Of a stretch of DNA of 64,000 nt, positions 26,535 to 39,636 are shown in pieces. Each line of letters starts with the position of its first letter. The stretch's first letter is position 1. The translations under genes and the position numbers were made by a program. Below the pieces are notes generated by a model, which was given only the letters and a program-made list of their open reading frames with translations, had not been told where the DNA came from and ran no database searches. This stretch comes from Cohnella herbarum (GTDB taxonomy: Bacteria; Bacillota; Bacilli; Paenibacillales; Paenibacillaceae): the NCBI RefSeq assembly GCF_012849095.1, contig NZ_CP051680.1, positions 4,743,501 to 4,807,500 on the forward strand, given 5' to 3'.

Positions 26535-28402
26535 TACCAGAACCTCCTTCCGGCGATCGCGACGATCAGAATCACGATTCCGATCAATGCCGTGAGAGCG
26601 TAGGTTTGAACTTGACCGCTCTGTAATCTCGAATTCAGCCGTCCGAGAGCCGAAACGGAATAACCCGACAAGCGAACGACCCCGTCAACGACATATTCGT
26701 CGAACAGATCTAACGCTTTGCCTAAACTTTGTAAAGGTTTGACGAATAACCATTGATATAACTCGTCGATATAATATTTTCGTTCGAGAACGGTAACCAA
26801 TCCAGGTACTTTCGAGGAAACGACATCTCGGCGTATCGTTCCCTTAACGTACATAAGCCAGCCGATATAGATTCCCAACAGACCGACGGCCGCGGATACC
26901 ACCATGACTAATCCGCTAACGTGATGCTCAGCCTCGTCACCAAGCAACCATTGTCCGAACCAGCCATTAAACGGCGTCTCGACGAAACCCGCCACGGTAG
27001 CCAACACGGCCAGAATGATGAGCGGGATGGTCATGACGGCTGGCGATTCCTTGGCATGCTGTCCTTCCCTCGGTTTCCCGACGAATACGAGGAAGAACAA
27101 TCTCGCCATATACAACGCGGTGAAGAATGCGGCAATCGCTCCTACGATGAATAGCAACGGTTCTTTATCCAGCGCGGCAGTCAGTATCGCGTCTTTCGAC
27201 CAGAAGCCCGAGAACGGCGGTATACCGGATAACGCTAGCGCGCCTAATCCGAATGTCCAAGCCGTTATTTTCATTTTGCCGCCTAGACCGCCCATCTCTC
27301 GGATGTCCTGCGTATGTACGCTGTGGATGACGCTTCCGGCTCCCAAAAACAGCAATGCTTTGAAGAACGCGTGCGTGAACAGGTGGAACATCGCACCCGT
27401 TACGGAGCCTACTCCAAGAGCAAGCATCATGTAGCCCAACTGACTCACGGTCGAATAGGCTAAAATTCTCTTAATATCGTTCTGCGCCAAACCGATCGTT
27501 GCGGCGAAAATCGCCGTGAACGCGCCTATGATCGCAACGGTAGTCATCGCCACCTGAGAGGCTTCGAAAATATCGAACGTTCGAGCGACGAGGAACACGC
27601 CGGCCGCAACCATCGTCGCCGCATGGATCAAGGCGCTGATCGGCGTCGGGCCTTCCATGGCGTCTGGTAACCAGACATGCAACGGGAACTGACCGGATTT
27701 ACCGACGGCCCCTAGGAAAATAAGCAGGGCGATCAGCGTCGTTATTCCCGTAGAGATGACGCCGGCTTGCGTATCGAATACATTGTGGATCGTCGTGAAG
27801 TCGAGCGCATGACCGGGCATGTACCAGAATAGTAGCAGCAATGCGATCAATAACCCTAGATCCCCGATGCGCGTCACGATAAAAGCTTTCTTTGCCGCGG
27901 CTTTCGCCTCCGGCTTCTGATACCAGAACCCGACGAGCAGGAACGAACATACGCCGACCAATTCCCAGAAAATATAGAACGTCAGCAGATTGTCGGACAG
28001 AACCAACGCCAGCATGGAACTCGTGAATAAGGCCACGTAAGCAAAGAAGGTCGAAATTCTCTCGTCGTTCTTCATGTAGCCTTGGGAGTACAGATTCACG
28101 AGAAACCCTACCAGCGTCACGATCACGAGCATCAACGTGGATAGGTTCGTCACCTCGAACCCCGCGCTAAGCTTCAAAGTTCCGATCTCGATCCATGTAA
28201 ATTGGTTGCTATAATCCGCGGCATTCCCGGATAATCGTTCGGCCGCAATGCATAGCGATAGCACTAAGGAAGCAAAGGTAGCAATCGTGCCGATCCATGC
28301 TCCCGTTTTCTTCAAACCTTTGCCCATTGCCGTCAGTATCGCGAAAGCGGCGAACGGAAACACCGGGACGAGCCAGGCGTATTGCGCAAAGAAGGTGCTC
28401 AT
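26534..28402 (-). CDS. nuoL: NADH-quinone oxidoreductase subunit L
   Basis: 622 residues, the largest antiporter-like subunit, with the long C-terminal lateral helix region. Motifs: FYIFWELVGVCSFLLVGFW (Glu), GKSGQFPLHVWLPDAMEGPTP (Lys), AYSTVSQLGYMMLALG and HAFFKALLFLGAGSVIH. It ends one base into nuoM and begins five bases after nuoK. Confidence 0.96.
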   Translation of the reverse strand: MSTFFAQYAWLVPVFPFAAFAILTAMGKGLKKTGAWIGTIATFASLVLSLCIAAERLSGNAADYSNQFTWIEIGTLKLSAGFEVTNLSTLMLVIVTLVGFLVNLYSQGYMKNDERISTFFAYVALFTSSMLALVLSDNLLTFYIFWELVGVCSFLLVGFWYQKPEAKAAAKKAFIVTRIGDLGLLIALLLLFWYMPGHALDFTTIHNVFDTQAGVISTGITTLIALLIFLGAVGKSGQFPLHVWLPDAMEGPTPISALIHAATMVAAGVFLVARTFDIFEASQVAMTTVAIIGAFTAIFAATIGLAQNDIKRILAYSTVSQLGYMMLALGVGSVTGAMFHLFTHAFFKALLFLGAGSVIHSVHTQDIREMGGLGGKMKITAWTFGLGALALSGIPPFSGFWSKDAILTAALDKEPLLFIVGAIAAFFTALYMARLFFLVFVGKPREGQHAKESPAVMTIPLIILAVLATVAGFVETPFNGWFGQWLLGDEAEHHVSGLVMVVSAAVGLLGIYIGWLMYVKGTIRRDVVSSKVPGLVTVLERKYYIDELYQWLFVKPLQSLGKALDLFDEYVVDGVVRLSGYSVSALGRLNSRLQSGQVQTYALTALIGIVILIVAIAGRRFW

Positions 28403-28407
28403 GGAAG

Positions 28408-28716
28408 TTACCTCCTCAACTCGTCGAATTCGTCCACGTTCACCGTTACGCGGCTACGGTAAAGCACGATCAACACCGCAATGCCGACCGCGGCTTCCGC
28501 AGCGGCGACCGAAATGGAGAACAGAGAGAAAATGTGACCCGCTAGCGAAGGGTTGACCCCGTACTTGGAGAAAGCGATCAGGTTGAGGTTAACCGCATTG
28601 AGCATCAATTCTATCGACAAGAGTACGATAATGGCGTTTCTCTTCGTTAACACGCCGTAAAGCCCGACGCAGAACAGAACGGCAGCAAGCGTTAAGTACG
28701 AGGATAACATGCTCAT
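28408..28716 (-). CDS. nuoK: NADH-quinone oxidoreductase subunit K
   Basis: 102 residues, three membrane helices. The conserved Glu pair of helices 2 and 3 is visible in [15 protein letters not shown] and [13 protein letters not shown]. The ATG overlaps the nuoJ stop by four bases. Confidence 0.96.
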   Translation of the reverse strand: MSMLSSYLTLAAVLFCVGLYGVLTKRNAIIVLLSIELMLNAVNLNLIAFSKYGVNPSLAGHIFSLFSISVAAAEAAVGIAVLIVLYRSRVTVNVDEFDELRR

Positions 28717-29240
28717 TGCGAGCCCTCCTCCTCTCGCTTCGCCAGCGCGATCGCACCGATAAAGGCTACCGTCAGAAGAACGGAGATCAGTTCGAACGGA
28801 ATCGCGTATTGCGTGAAGAGAAGCTTTCCGATCTCAAAAGTGTTATCTTCCGCGAAAGCAGCCGCTTCCGTTGGGAAATTCGCGTTGCGAATCCCGTAGA
28901 ACAGAATACCGAACAAGCAAATACAACCGATCGCGGCCAGCGTTTCCAATAGCGGTCGCGCCGGTTCCTGTCCCTCGCCGTCGTGTTTGGTCATCATAAT
29001 TCCGAAGATCATCAGAATCGTAATCGCGCCAACGTACAGCAGCACCTGCACGAATGCGATAAACTCGGCTTCCAGAAGCACGTAAAGACCGGCTATGGAA
29101 ATAAAAGTGAAAGCAATCGAAAGCGTCGTATGGACGACTTTCGTAAAATTAATCGCAAGCACGGCTCCGACGATCGCGCACACCGATAACACGAAAAAGG
29201 CTACGAATTCGCCAGTGAACTCAATGTTAAAGTTAAACAC
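28713..29240 (-). CDS. nuoJ: NADH-quinone oxidoreductase subunit J
   Basis: 175 residues, five helices. [20 protein letters not shown] contains the pi-bulge helix-3 motif (YVGAI) that gates quinone-coupled proton transfer. Three bases after nuoI and overlapping nuoK. Confidence 0.95.
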   Translation of the reverse strand: MFNFNIEFTGEFVAFFVLSVCAIVGAVLAINFTKVVHTTLSIAFTFISIAGLYVLLEAEFIAFVQVLLYVGAITILMIFGIMMTKHDGEGQEPARPLLETLAAIGCICLFGILFYGIRNANFPTEAAAFAEDNTFEIGKLLFTQYAIPFELISVLLTVAFIGAIALAKREEEGSQ

Positions 29241-29243
29241 CGT

Positions 29244-29690
29244 TTATTTGGCGCCTCCTTTCGGAGAGCCTATGTTATTGTTGTCTTCGCGAATGTTCAG
29301 ATTGTTCTCGTACAGCCATTGTTTGTCTTTGTACAAGTCATCGCGACTGTATGCGGCAAGTTCGAAGTTGTTCGTCATCACGATCGCTTCCGTCGGACAA
29401 ACTTCCGTGCATAGATCGCACAGGATGCAAATCTCGAAGTTCACGTCGAACGTGTCGATGACCTTGCCCTTTTTCTCGGGATCCGGATTTGCCTTGCCCG
29501 TTAACGTAATACAGTCCGTCGGACAAATCCGAGCGCATTGATTGCACACGATGCACTTATCCGGTTCGAAATATTGAATCCCGCGAAACCTGTCCGGCAT
29601 CTCGATCGGAACGTCGGGATACGCGAGCGTCACCTTCTTGGTACCCATCGTTTTCAGCGTTACTCCGAGCCCTTTGAGCATTCCTTTCAT
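29244..29690 (-). CDS. nuoI: NADH-quinone oxidoreductase subunit I (2 x 4Fe-4S)
   Basis: 148 residues. Two ferredoxin-type motifs, CIVCNQCARICPTDC and CILCDLCTEVCP, bind clusters N6a and N6b that pass electrons to NuoB. Peripheral subunit at the cytoplasmic face. ATG at 29690; nuoH stops 13 bases upstream. Confidence 0.96.
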   Translation of the reverse strand: MKGMLKGLGVTLKTMGTKKVTLAYPDVPIEMPDRFRGIQYFEPDKCIVCNQCARICPTDCITLTGKANPDPEKKGKVIDTFDVNFEICILCDLCTEVCPTEAIVMTNNFELAAYSRDDLYKDKQWLYENNLNIREDNNNIGSPKGGAK

Positions 29691-29703
29691 GGCGTCAGCC
29701 TCC

Positions 29704-30711
29704 TTATCCCATCAATTCAATCCCTAGCGCCGTCAAGAAAATATTAAGAATCGCAAGCGGCAGCAATACCTTCCAAGCCAAGCCCATCAATTGATCGACG
29801 CGAAGCCTTGGGAACGTCGCCCTGATCCAAAACAACGAGAAGACGATGACCGCGAACTTGAGGAAAAACCATATGAGTCCCGGAATGAAATCCAGCTGCG
29901 GGATCGGCGGATGCCATCCGCCAAGGAACAATATCGTCGTTAAGCTGGCAATCGCATACACGTAGATGTACTCCGTTAGCATGAAGAACGCGAAGCGAAA
30001 TCCGCTATATTCGACATGGTATCCCGCGACGAGCTCCGATTCGGCCTCCGGCAAATCGAACGGGGTCCGGTTAAGCTCCGATACCGCCGCGATCAGGAAA
30101 ATCCCGAACCCGAGAATCTGCGGCAAGAAATTCCAATGCCAGAAATATCCGCTCTGGGCAATGACGATCTCTCTTAAATTCAAGCTTCCCGTCATCATCA
30201 CCACGCCGACGACGGACATAACGAGCGGGACCTCGTAGCTGATCATCTGGGCAGCAGAGCGCATACCGCCTAAGAGGGAATATTTGTTGTTGGAAGCCCA
30301 GCCGGCCATGACGATCGCGATCGTCGTAATCCCCGACAGGGCGATATAATAGAGGAAACCTACGTTAAGATCGGCAAACTGTAAATCCATCGTGTAAGGA
30401 ATGAATGCCAGCACCGCAAAAGAGGGCACGAACGCCAGCGCGGGCGCGAGAATAAACAATCCTCTGTCCGCCTTCTTGGGAATCGTATCTTCCTTGAGCA
30501 GAAGCTTGGAGACGTCGGCTACCGTTTGCAACAAGCCAAGAGGCCCCGTACGGTTCGGTCCTTTGCGGTATTGCATCCAACCGATAAATTTACGTTCGAA
30601 GTAAATCGCATAGGTGACGAAAAAGATGACGACGATTAGAACGCCGATCGCCGCCGCGGCGAAAATCCCGGCATTGCCCCAGCTTAAAGGTTCATCCCAG
30701 AAGCGCTGCAT
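29704..30711 (-). CDS. nuoH: NADH-quinone oxidoreductase subunit H
   Basis: 335 residues, eight to nine helices. Forms the quinone chamber with NuoB/NuoD. ERKFIGWMQYRKGPNRTGPLGLLQ and SELNRTPFDLPEAESELVAGYHVEYSG are the two hallmark loops with the acidic residues of the proton path. Start overlaps the nuoD stop as TAATG. Confidence 0.97.
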   Translation of the reverse strand: MQRFWDEPLSWGNAGIFAAAAIGVLIVVIFFVTYAIYFERKFIGWMQYRKGPNRTGPLGLLQTVADVSKLLLKEDTIPKKADRGLFILAPALAFVPSFAVLAFIPYTMDLQFADLNVGFLYYIALSGITTIAIVMAGWASNNKYSLLGGMRSAAQMISYEVPLVMSVVGVVMMTGSLNLREIVIAQSGYFWHWNFLPQILGFGIFLIAAVSELNRTPFDLPEAESELVAGYHVEYSGFRFAFFMLTEYIYVYAIASLTTILFLGGWHPPIPQLDFIPGLIWFFLKFAVIVFSLFWIRATFPRLRVDQLMGLAWKVLLPLAILNIFLTALGIELMG

Positions 30712-31811
30712 TAGCAGTCTACCTCCCCGAGCACGATATCTATCCCGCCGAGAATCGTAACCAAGTTCGTCATGCTCTCCCCGACGAGCAGCTTGGGCAG
30801 GATTTGCAGGTTAACGAACGATGGACGACGGAATTTGAGCCGGTAAGGCTCTGCCTTGCCCTTGGAAACAATATGGCAACCGATCTCGCCGCGAGGCGAT
30901 TCGATTCTCACATAGATCTCACCGGCCGGCGGTCGGATGACGCGCGGCACTTTGCCCATCGTCTCGCCTTCGCCCGGAAACTGCTCCAGTGCCTGCTCAA
31001 GAATACGCAAGCTTTGGGTAATCTCCGCCATACGGATTTCATATCGATCGAAGCAATCCCCGTTCTTGCCGACCGGCACGTCGAACTGGAAGCGATCGTA
31101 CAAGCTGTACGGCTCGGCTTTGCGCAGATCCCACTGGACGCCGGTACAGCGCAAGTTCGCTCCGGATAGTCCGTAATCGATCGCCGTTTGCGCGTCATAC
31201 TGCCCGATTCCTTTAATCCGCGACAGGAAAATTTCGTTCCCGCTAACCAGATTATGATATTCGTCCAAACGATTGTACATATCTTTGACGAACGTTCTGA
31301 CGCGATCGATCCATCCGTCCGGGGCATCCCATTTCACTCCGCCGACACGCATGTAGTTGTACGTCAATCTTGCCCCGCATAACTCGTTAAACAAGCCCAG
31401 TATACGCTCCCGGTCGCTGAAGGCATATAAGAACGGACTTAAAGCACCAATATCGAGCAAATAAGTTCCCCACCACACCAGATGGCTCGCAACCCGTTGC
31501 ATTTCCATGACAATTAGGCGCATGAATTCCGCGCGTTCCGGAATTTCCAGCCCCATCATCTTCTCCACCGCATGGCAGAGCACATAATTGTTCGTCATGG
31601 CAGAAACATAGTCCATACGATCGGTATAAGGAATGATTTGCGTAAAATTCAGGTTTTCCGCGAGTTTCTCCGTGCCTCTGTGCAAATAACCCATGACAGG
31701 CGTAGCTTCCGTTATCACTTCTCCGTCGATTTTGACGATAATCCGAAACACGCCGTGCGTGCTAGGATGCTGTGGACCAACGTTGAGCAGCAGCTCTTCA
31801 GTACGAATCAC
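30711..31811 (-). CDS. nuoD: NADH-quinone oxidoreductase subunit D
   Basis: 366 residues, 49-kDa subunit related to [NiFe] hydrogenase large subunits; forms the quinone site. VGPQHPSTHGVFR holds the conserved His and MGYLHRGTEKLAE the second conserved segment; the C-terminal VLGEVDC is typical. GTG start. Six bases after nuoC. Confidence 0.97.
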   Translation of the reverse strand: MIRTEELLLNVGPQHPSTHGVFRIIVKIDGEVITEATPVMGYLHRGTEKLAENLNFTQIIPYTDRMDYVSAMTNNYVLCHAVEKMMGLEIPERAEFMRLIVMEMQRVASHLVWWGTYLLDIGALSPFLYAFSDRERILGLFNELCGARLTYNYMRVGGVKWDAPDGWIDRVRTFVKDMYNRLDEYHNLVSGNEIFLSRIKGIGQYDAQTAIDYGLSGANLRCTGVQWDLRKAEPYSLYDRFQFDVPVGKNGDCFDRYEIRMAEITQSLRILEQALEQFPGEGETMGKVPRVIRPPAGEIYVRIESPRGEIGCHIVSKGKAEPYRLKFRRPSFVNLQILPKLLVGESMTNLVTILGGIDIVLGEVDC

Positions 31812-31817
31812 GCGTGC

Positions 31818-32636
31818 TTACACCTCCGGGTCAAGCGGAACGTAGTCTTTGCGTAGCGGATGTCCAACCCAATCATCGGGCATCATGATGCGTCTAAGAT
31901 CTGGATGCCCGGGAAATTCGATCCCTAACAGATCGTAAACTTCCCTTTCGTTCCAATTCGCCGTCTCCCAGATCGGAGTTACGGAGTCGATGCTCGGTTG
32001 CTCCCGATCACTGCGAACTTTAAGGCAATAAGTCTCGCGGCGATCCATGTTCAATGGATAGTAGACGACTTCCATGTAAGTCTCATAGTCTACGCCGGAC
32101 AAATTACGTAAATAACCGCAATTCATCTCCTCATGGCTTCGGAATAATTGCGCGGCTTTCAGCCAATGTTCGTTCTTAACGACGATTGTAGGAAGGTGGT
32201 CGTTCGCTTCGTTAATGTAAGCTTCCTCCACGGCATCCTCGGATACTAACTCTCGCAACAGCGCCACGACGCGATCCAAACGCGGTTGGCTCGGGGACGG
32301 CGGCTTGGGCGACTGCTCCTCTTCGGAGCTTCCCCCTTCGCCATCCGCGGCTTTCGCCGCCGCTCTGCCTTCCGTCCCCGCTTGCGCGGCTTGGGCGGCG
32401 GCTTGCGCAGCTGCCGCCTTGGCGGCCTCTCGCGCTTCCAAAGCGGCTTTCCGGCGCGCGGCTTTCTCCTCGTCCGTCTCGACCCTGCGAGCCGGCGGAG
32501 GCGCTGGCGCCTCATCCGCGGCGCTAGGAGCAGGCTCCTTAGGTGCCGCGGCTTCCGAAGCGGTATCCTTCGACTCCGCGGCAGGATCAGCCGATGCCGG
32601 CGTTCCTTCCGGCTCCCGGTTGTTCTCTTCGCTCAT
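31818..32636 (-). CDS. nuoC: NADH-quinone oxidoreductase subunit C with a long Ala/Glu-rich N-terminal extension
   Basis: 272 residues. The 30-kDa-subunit domain occupies only about residues 120-272 ([63 protein letters not shown]). The first ~115 residues are low-complexity: Pro/Ala/Glu-rich, then an alternating Lys/Arg/Ala helix ([20 protein letters not shown]), probably a flexible or single-helix arm. A similar arm occurs in some Paenibacillaceae; its role is unknown. Overlaps nuoB by four bases. Confidence 0.94.
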   Translation of the reverse strand: MSEENNREPEGTPASADPAAESKDTASEAAAPKEPAPSAADEAPAPPPARRVETDEEKAARRKAALEAREAAKAAAAQAAAQAAQAGTEGRAAAKAADGEGGSSEEEQSPKPPSPSQPRLDRVVALLRELVSEDAVEEAYINEANDHLPTIVVKNEHWLKAAQLFRSHEEMNCGYLRNLSGVDYETYMEVVYYPLNMDRRETYCLKVRSDREQPSIDSVTPIWETANWNEREVYDLLGIEFPGHPDLRRIMMPDDWVGHPLRKDYVPLDPEV

Positions 32637-33151
32637 CGGCTAATCACCTGCTTCCCGGTTTTCGCCTCGTACCTGATTTTCTCTTGAAGCTTGTTAATTC
32701 CATAGATAAGCGCAGCCGGATTGGGCGGGCATCCCGGAATATACACGTCGACCGGCACGATCTGGTCGACTCCCTTAATGACGGAATAAGACTTCACGTA
32801 CGGGCCTCCGGCCGTTGCGCAGGATCCCATCGCGATTACCCATTTCGGTTCGGGCATTTGATCGTACAGCCGTTTAAGCAGCGGTCCCATCTTCTTCGTT
32901 ACCGTTCCGGAAACGATCATGACGTCCGCTTGTCTTGGCGACGTTCGGAACATGACTCCGAACCGGTCCAGGTCGTAATGCGCGCCACCTGCCGCCATCA
33001 TTTCGATCGCGCAGCAAGCTAACCCGAAGGTCAACGGCCATAACGAGTTGCTTCGCGCCCAGCCTTTCAGTTGATCGACGGTGCCAAAGAATACGTTGCG
33101 CTCCACTTCTTTCCGATCTTCCGGCGATACGTTCGCTAAATCGAATTCCAT
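32633..33151 (-). CDS. nuoB: NADH-quinone oxidoreductase subunit B
   Basis: 172 residues. Binds cluster N2, the last electron carrier before quinone: [11 protein letters not shown] has the tandem Cys, with further Cys in [11 protein letters not shown] and [10 protein letters not shown] start at the ATG at 33151 ([16 protein letters not shown]), seven bases after AAGG and overlapping nuoA by 16 bases; the longer frame to 33262 runs through nuoA in another phase. Confidence 0.95.
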   Translation of the reverse strand: MEFDLANVSPEDRKEVERNVFFGTVDQLKGWARSNSLWPLTFGLACCAIEMMAAGGAHYDLDRFGVMFRTSPRQADVMIVSGTVTKKMGPLLKRLYDQMPEPKWVIAMGSCATAGGPYVKSYSVIKGVDQIVPVDVYIPGCPPNPAALIYGINKLQEKIRYEAKTGKQVISR

Positions 33152-33507
33152 TTCAGCACCTTCTTCCTCCAAGCGTACACAAGTCCGATAAGCAGCAGTC
33201 CGGCGAATATGACCATCTCGACCAAAGCAAATAGACCAAGCTTGTTGTAAGCTACGGCCCAAGGGTAAAGAAACACGGTTTCCACATCAAAAATAACGAA
33301 CATTAGCGCGTACAGGTAGTACCGAACGTTAAAGCGGATCTGGCTGTCTCCTACCGGCTCGTTGCCGCTCTCGTACGTCGTCTGCTTCTCTTCCGTCGGT
33401 TTCTTGGGACGAAGTACGGAGCCCAACCACAATACGAAAATCGGAAATACGATGCCTAAGATGAGGAAGACGGTAACAATGACGTATGAATTGATGTATT
33501 TCTCCAC
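33136..33507 (-). CDS. nuoA: NADH-quinone oxidoreductase subunit A
   Basis: 123 residues, three helices. [32 protein letters not shown] with its conserved acidic residues is the family signature. First gene of the operon. GTG at 33507 is seven bases after GGAGG. Confidence 0.96.
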   Translation of the reverse strand: MEKYINSYVIVTVFLILGIVFPIFVLWLGSVLRPKKPTEEKQTTYESGNEPVGDSQIRFNVRYYLYALMFVIFDVETVFLYPWAVAYNKLGLFALVEMVIFAGLLLIGLVYAWRKKVLKWNSI

Positions 33508-33543
33508 TTCAACGCCTCCGCAAACTGGTAAATTTACTTCATA

Positions 33544-33572
33544 ATTATAGCAAATGCTCCCATTCTAGTCCA
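33544..33572 (-). promoter_or_regulatory. Sigma-A-type promoter of the nuo operon
   Basis: Minus strand TGGACT (33567-33572), 17-base spacer, perfect TATAAT (33544-33549), 37 bases before the nuoA start. Confidence 0.7.
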
Positions 33573-33731
33573 CGAAAATAGCGTTTTCATTGGAAACTCA
33601 TCAGATTTGCTTATAAGTATTATAAGGTGCATTGTCCGCACAAAGACCATCAAGCAGCGAAATGAACGCGACTTTTACTCGTAATCCGTTCGTCTTAGCC
33701 GATCTTCCGGGGATATGTCTATATTTTCATA

Positions 33732-33780
33732 ACAAAAAATCGCGCTCTCCAGATTCAAGATCCAGAAGAGCGCGATGATT
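33732..33780 (-). terminator. Terminator of the atp operon
   Basis: Minus strand ATCGCGCTCTTCTGGAT-cttga-ATCTGGAGAGCGCGAT followed by TTTTTTG, directly after the atpC stop. Long, nearly perfect stem. Confidence 0.93.
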
Positions 33781-33787
33781 TCGCGAA

Positions 33788-34189
33788 TTACTTTTCTCCG
33801 GCTGTTTCCAACCGGCTGATAGCGCGTTGCAACGCCAATTCCGCACGCTGCGCGCTAATATCCGCTTGTTTCTGCGCTAGACGGCGTTCCGCGCGTTCCT
33901 TAGCCAAGCGAGCACGGGACACATCGATGTCCGAGCCCATCTCGGCGGCTTCAGCGAGAATAACCACTTTGTCTTTGCGCACTTCCATAAATCCGCCGTG
34001 AACGGCAATGAACTCGTTCGTATTGCCGATCTTGGCTTTAACCGGAGCAACCTTCAATGGAGTTACCAATGGAATGTGATGAGGCAGGATACCCAGCTCA
34101 CCGCCAACTCCTTTGACGACGACCATGTTCACGTCTTTCTCGTAAACTTTTCGCTCCGGAGTTACGATCTCCAACCGTAAGGTACTCAT
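33788..34189 (-). CDS. atpC: ATP synthase F1 subunit epsilon
   Basis: 133 residues. N-terminal beta sandwich (VVVKGVGGELGILPHHIPLVTPL) and C-terminal two-helix hairpin (RARLAKERAERRLAQ...ALQRAISRLE) that can inhibit ATP hydrolysis. Last gene of the operon. Confidence 0.96.
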   Translation of the reverse strand: MSTLRLEIVTPERKVYEKDVNMVVVKGVGGELGILPHHIPLVTPLKVAPVKAKIGNTNEFIAVHGGFMEVRKDKVVILAEAAEMGSDIDVSRARLAKERAERRLAQKQADISAQRAELALQRAISRLETAGEK

Positions 34190-34215
34190 ATCGTTCCCTC
34201 CAAACCGGCGGCTGA

Positions 34216-35685
<1,470 letters not shown>

Positions 35686-35701
35686 TCAACCGTCACAAAT
35701 T

Positions 35702-36562
35702 TTATTGCTGTGCGTTCGCTCCGCCGACGATTTCCGCGATTTCTTGAGTGATAGCCGCTTGCCGCGCACGGTTGTACGTGAGCGTCAAATCCGCGATCAT
35801 CTTCGTCGCGTTTTTCGTTGCGTTGCCCATTGCCGTCATCCGTGCTCCGAATTCGCTGGCTTTGCCCTCGAGTAACGCGCTGAACACAAGTGTCTCGGCG
35901 TATTTCGGCAATAACACGTTGAGCACTTCTTCTGCGGAAGGCTCGTATTCGTAATCCGCTTTGTTGCTTCCGGCTTGGATTTCTCCTAACGGAAGTATCC
36001 GCTTGAGCGTTGGCTCTTGCGAGATCGCGTTGTGAAATTTGTTATACGCCAGATAAAGTTCATCGTACTTGCCGGATTCGAAGCCTTTGACCGCTTTAGC
36101 CGCGATGTCTTTAATATCCGAGAACTTCGGAGAATCGGACAGACCCGTTACTTCCTCGACAAGCGGAATATCCCGGCGTGCGAAGAAATCGCGTCCTTTG
36201 CGTCCAAGAACGAACACGGCATACTCGTCCGGCGATTGGTGGTTCTCCTTGATCGTCTGCAGCACTTTACGGAGGATGTTGGCGTTATAACCTCCGGCAA
36301 GTCCACGATCCGAGGTAATGACCAAGTACGCCGTTCTTTTGATCGGACGGCTCAGCAACATCGGATGTTTGCTGCCGCCTGCCGCGGAAGCGATACTGGA
36401 TACGACCTCTTTCATCTTATCCGTATACGGACGAGCCGCTAGCGCAGCTTCTTGAGCTCTTCTAAGCTTAGAAGCCGCGACCATTTCCATCGCCTTGGTG
36501 ATTTGTTTCGTGTTCTGCTTGCTTCGAATCGAGCGCTTAATTTCGCGCATCCCTTTAGCCAA
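35702..36562 (-). CDS. atpG: ATP synthase F1 subunit gamma
   Basis: About 286 residues, the rotating shaft. N-terminal coiled coil MREIKRSIRSKQNTKQITKAMEMVA, SDRGLAGGYNANI, and C-terminal ATKNATKMIADLTLTYNRARQAAITQEI are diagnostic. I use the TTG at 36562 (read as fMet-Ala-Lys-Gly-Met), eight bases after AAGGTGG, matching the family start; the GTGs at 36574/36571 overlap the ribosome site. Confidence 0.95.
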   Translation of the reverse strand: MAKGMREIKRSIRSKQNTKQITKAMEMVAASKLRRAQEAALAARPYTDKMKEVVSSIASAAGGSKHPMLLSRPIKRTAYLVITSDRGLAGGYNANILRKVLQTIKENHQSPDEYAVFVLGRKGRDFFARRDIPLVEEVTGLSDSPKFSDIKDIAAKAVKGFESGKYDELYLAYNKFHNAISQEPTLKRILPLGEIQAGSNKADYEYEPSAEEVLNVLLPKYAETLVFSALLEGKASEFGARMTAMGNATKNATKMIADLTLTYNRARQAAITQEIAEIVGGANAQQ

Positions 36563-36677
36563 TCGTTTCACCACCTTATTGCCAGGCTTGCTTGGGGCAA
36601 ACCCGGCTCAAGCTTAATGTTCCGTTCAGTGCAAAGCAAATCATCGGTTTCGTCGTCCTAGGACGACGGTATTCGGC

Positions 36678-38219
<1,542 letters not shown>

Positions 38220-38237
38220 CTAATGGTTTTGTTAAAA

Positions 38238-38786
38238 TTAAATCGCTACCGATTGCAGCGCCTTATCTAAACGTTCAAGCTTGCCTTTGAGGCTTCCGTC
38301 GTACAGCGTGTCGCCGATGCGAACGGTAAGTCCGCCCAACAATTCCGGGTTTACGGTATTCGTCACCCTTATCGTTTTACCCAATAACGCTCCGAACTTC
38401 TCGGCCAGCTTAGACTTCTCGTCTTCGCTTAACGGCTTCGAAGAGGTAACGTGCGCATCCGATCTTCCCAGAACGTCGCCCGCCACTTGCTTGTATGCCG
38501 CCAGCACGGCTGCCAGTTCGCCTTCGCGTCCGCGCTCGATCAGCAAGCCGACCAAGTTAAGGACGATCGGGGAAGCTTCTGCTCCGAATGCTTGGACAAG
38601 CGTTTGTTTCTTCGTATCCAACGTGATGTTGGGAGCCGTAAGGAACGCGCGAAATTCCGCATTTCCTTCTACGACTTTAACGATCAAATCCAATTGCAGT
38701 TCGGTTTCCGCCACGAGACCCTTTTGCTGAGCCAATTGGAACAGCGCTTTGGCATACCGCTTCGCTACTACCGTGCCGCGGCTCAT
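38238..38786 (-). CDS. atpH: ATP synthase F1 subunit delta
   Basis: 182 residues, peripheral-stalk cap. Typical start VAKRYAKALFQLAQQKG and closing LLGGLTVRIGDTLYDGSLKGKLERL. Overlaps atpF by four bases. Confidence 0.95.
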   Translation of the reverse strand: MSRGTVVAKRYAKALFQLAQQKGLVAETELQLDLIVKVVEGNAEFRAFLTAPNITLDTKKQTLVQAFGAEASPIVLNLVGLLIERGREGELAAVLAAYKQVAGDVLGRSDAHVTSSKPLSEDEKSKLAEKFGALLGKTIRVTNTVNPELLGGLTVRIGDTLYDGSLKGKLERLDKALQSVAI

Positions 38787-39268
38787 GACTTATTCCCTAC
38801 GTCTTGCAGATATTGATCAACGAGTTGCTTCTGGGATTGCTCGTCAACTTGTTTCTCGATGATTTTGGAAGCGATCAGGACGGACAGGCCGCTTACCTGA
38901 GCTTTCAATGCCGCTACCGCTTTGTTCTTCTCGGCTTCGATCTCGCGTACCGCCTCTTCTTTGATGCGGTTCGATTCGTTGCGCGCGGATTGAACGATTT
39001 CGTCCGATTGTCTGGAACCCGTCGTTCTAGCTTGCTCGATGATATCGTGAGCTTCTTTGCGAGCTAATTGTAAAGCTTGTTTTTGTTCTTCGATCAGCTT
39101 TTCAGCCTCTGAACGGTTGTTTTGCGCGTTCTCCATTTGTTCCTGTACGAGCTGACGGCGTTTTTCCATAACTCCGAACAACGGTTTGAACGCGAAGCGC
39201 GACAAGAGCCAGAACAGAATGGCAAAAGCTACTAATTGGATGAAAAAATTGGACCAAGTAATTGTCAC
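38783..39268 (-). CDS. atpF: ATP synthase Fo subunit b
   Basis: 161 residues: one N-terminal membrane helix (FFIQLVAFAILFWLLSRF) then a long charged coiled coil to the end, forming the stator. Overlaps atpH by four bases and is separated from atpE by 110 bases. Confidence 0.95.
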   Translation of the reverse strand: MTITWSNFFIQLVAFAILFWLLSRFAFKPLFGVMEKRRQLVQEQMENAQNNRSEAEKLIEEQKQALQLARKEAHDIIEQARTTGSRQSDEIVQSARNESNRIKEEAVREIEAEKNKAVAALKAQVSGLSVLIASKIIEKQVDEQSQKQLVDQYLQDVGNKS

Positions 39269-39378
39269 CGATCTACACTCCTTTCACACGGCTCGATTCA
39301 AGCTACGTGCATTAACTGCAAAAGGAAGGCGTGGAGGCTAGTCCGACTCCGCGCCTTACGTTTCATTAAAATTGATTC

Positions 39379-39630
<252 letters not shown>

Positions 39631-39636
39631 TTAATA

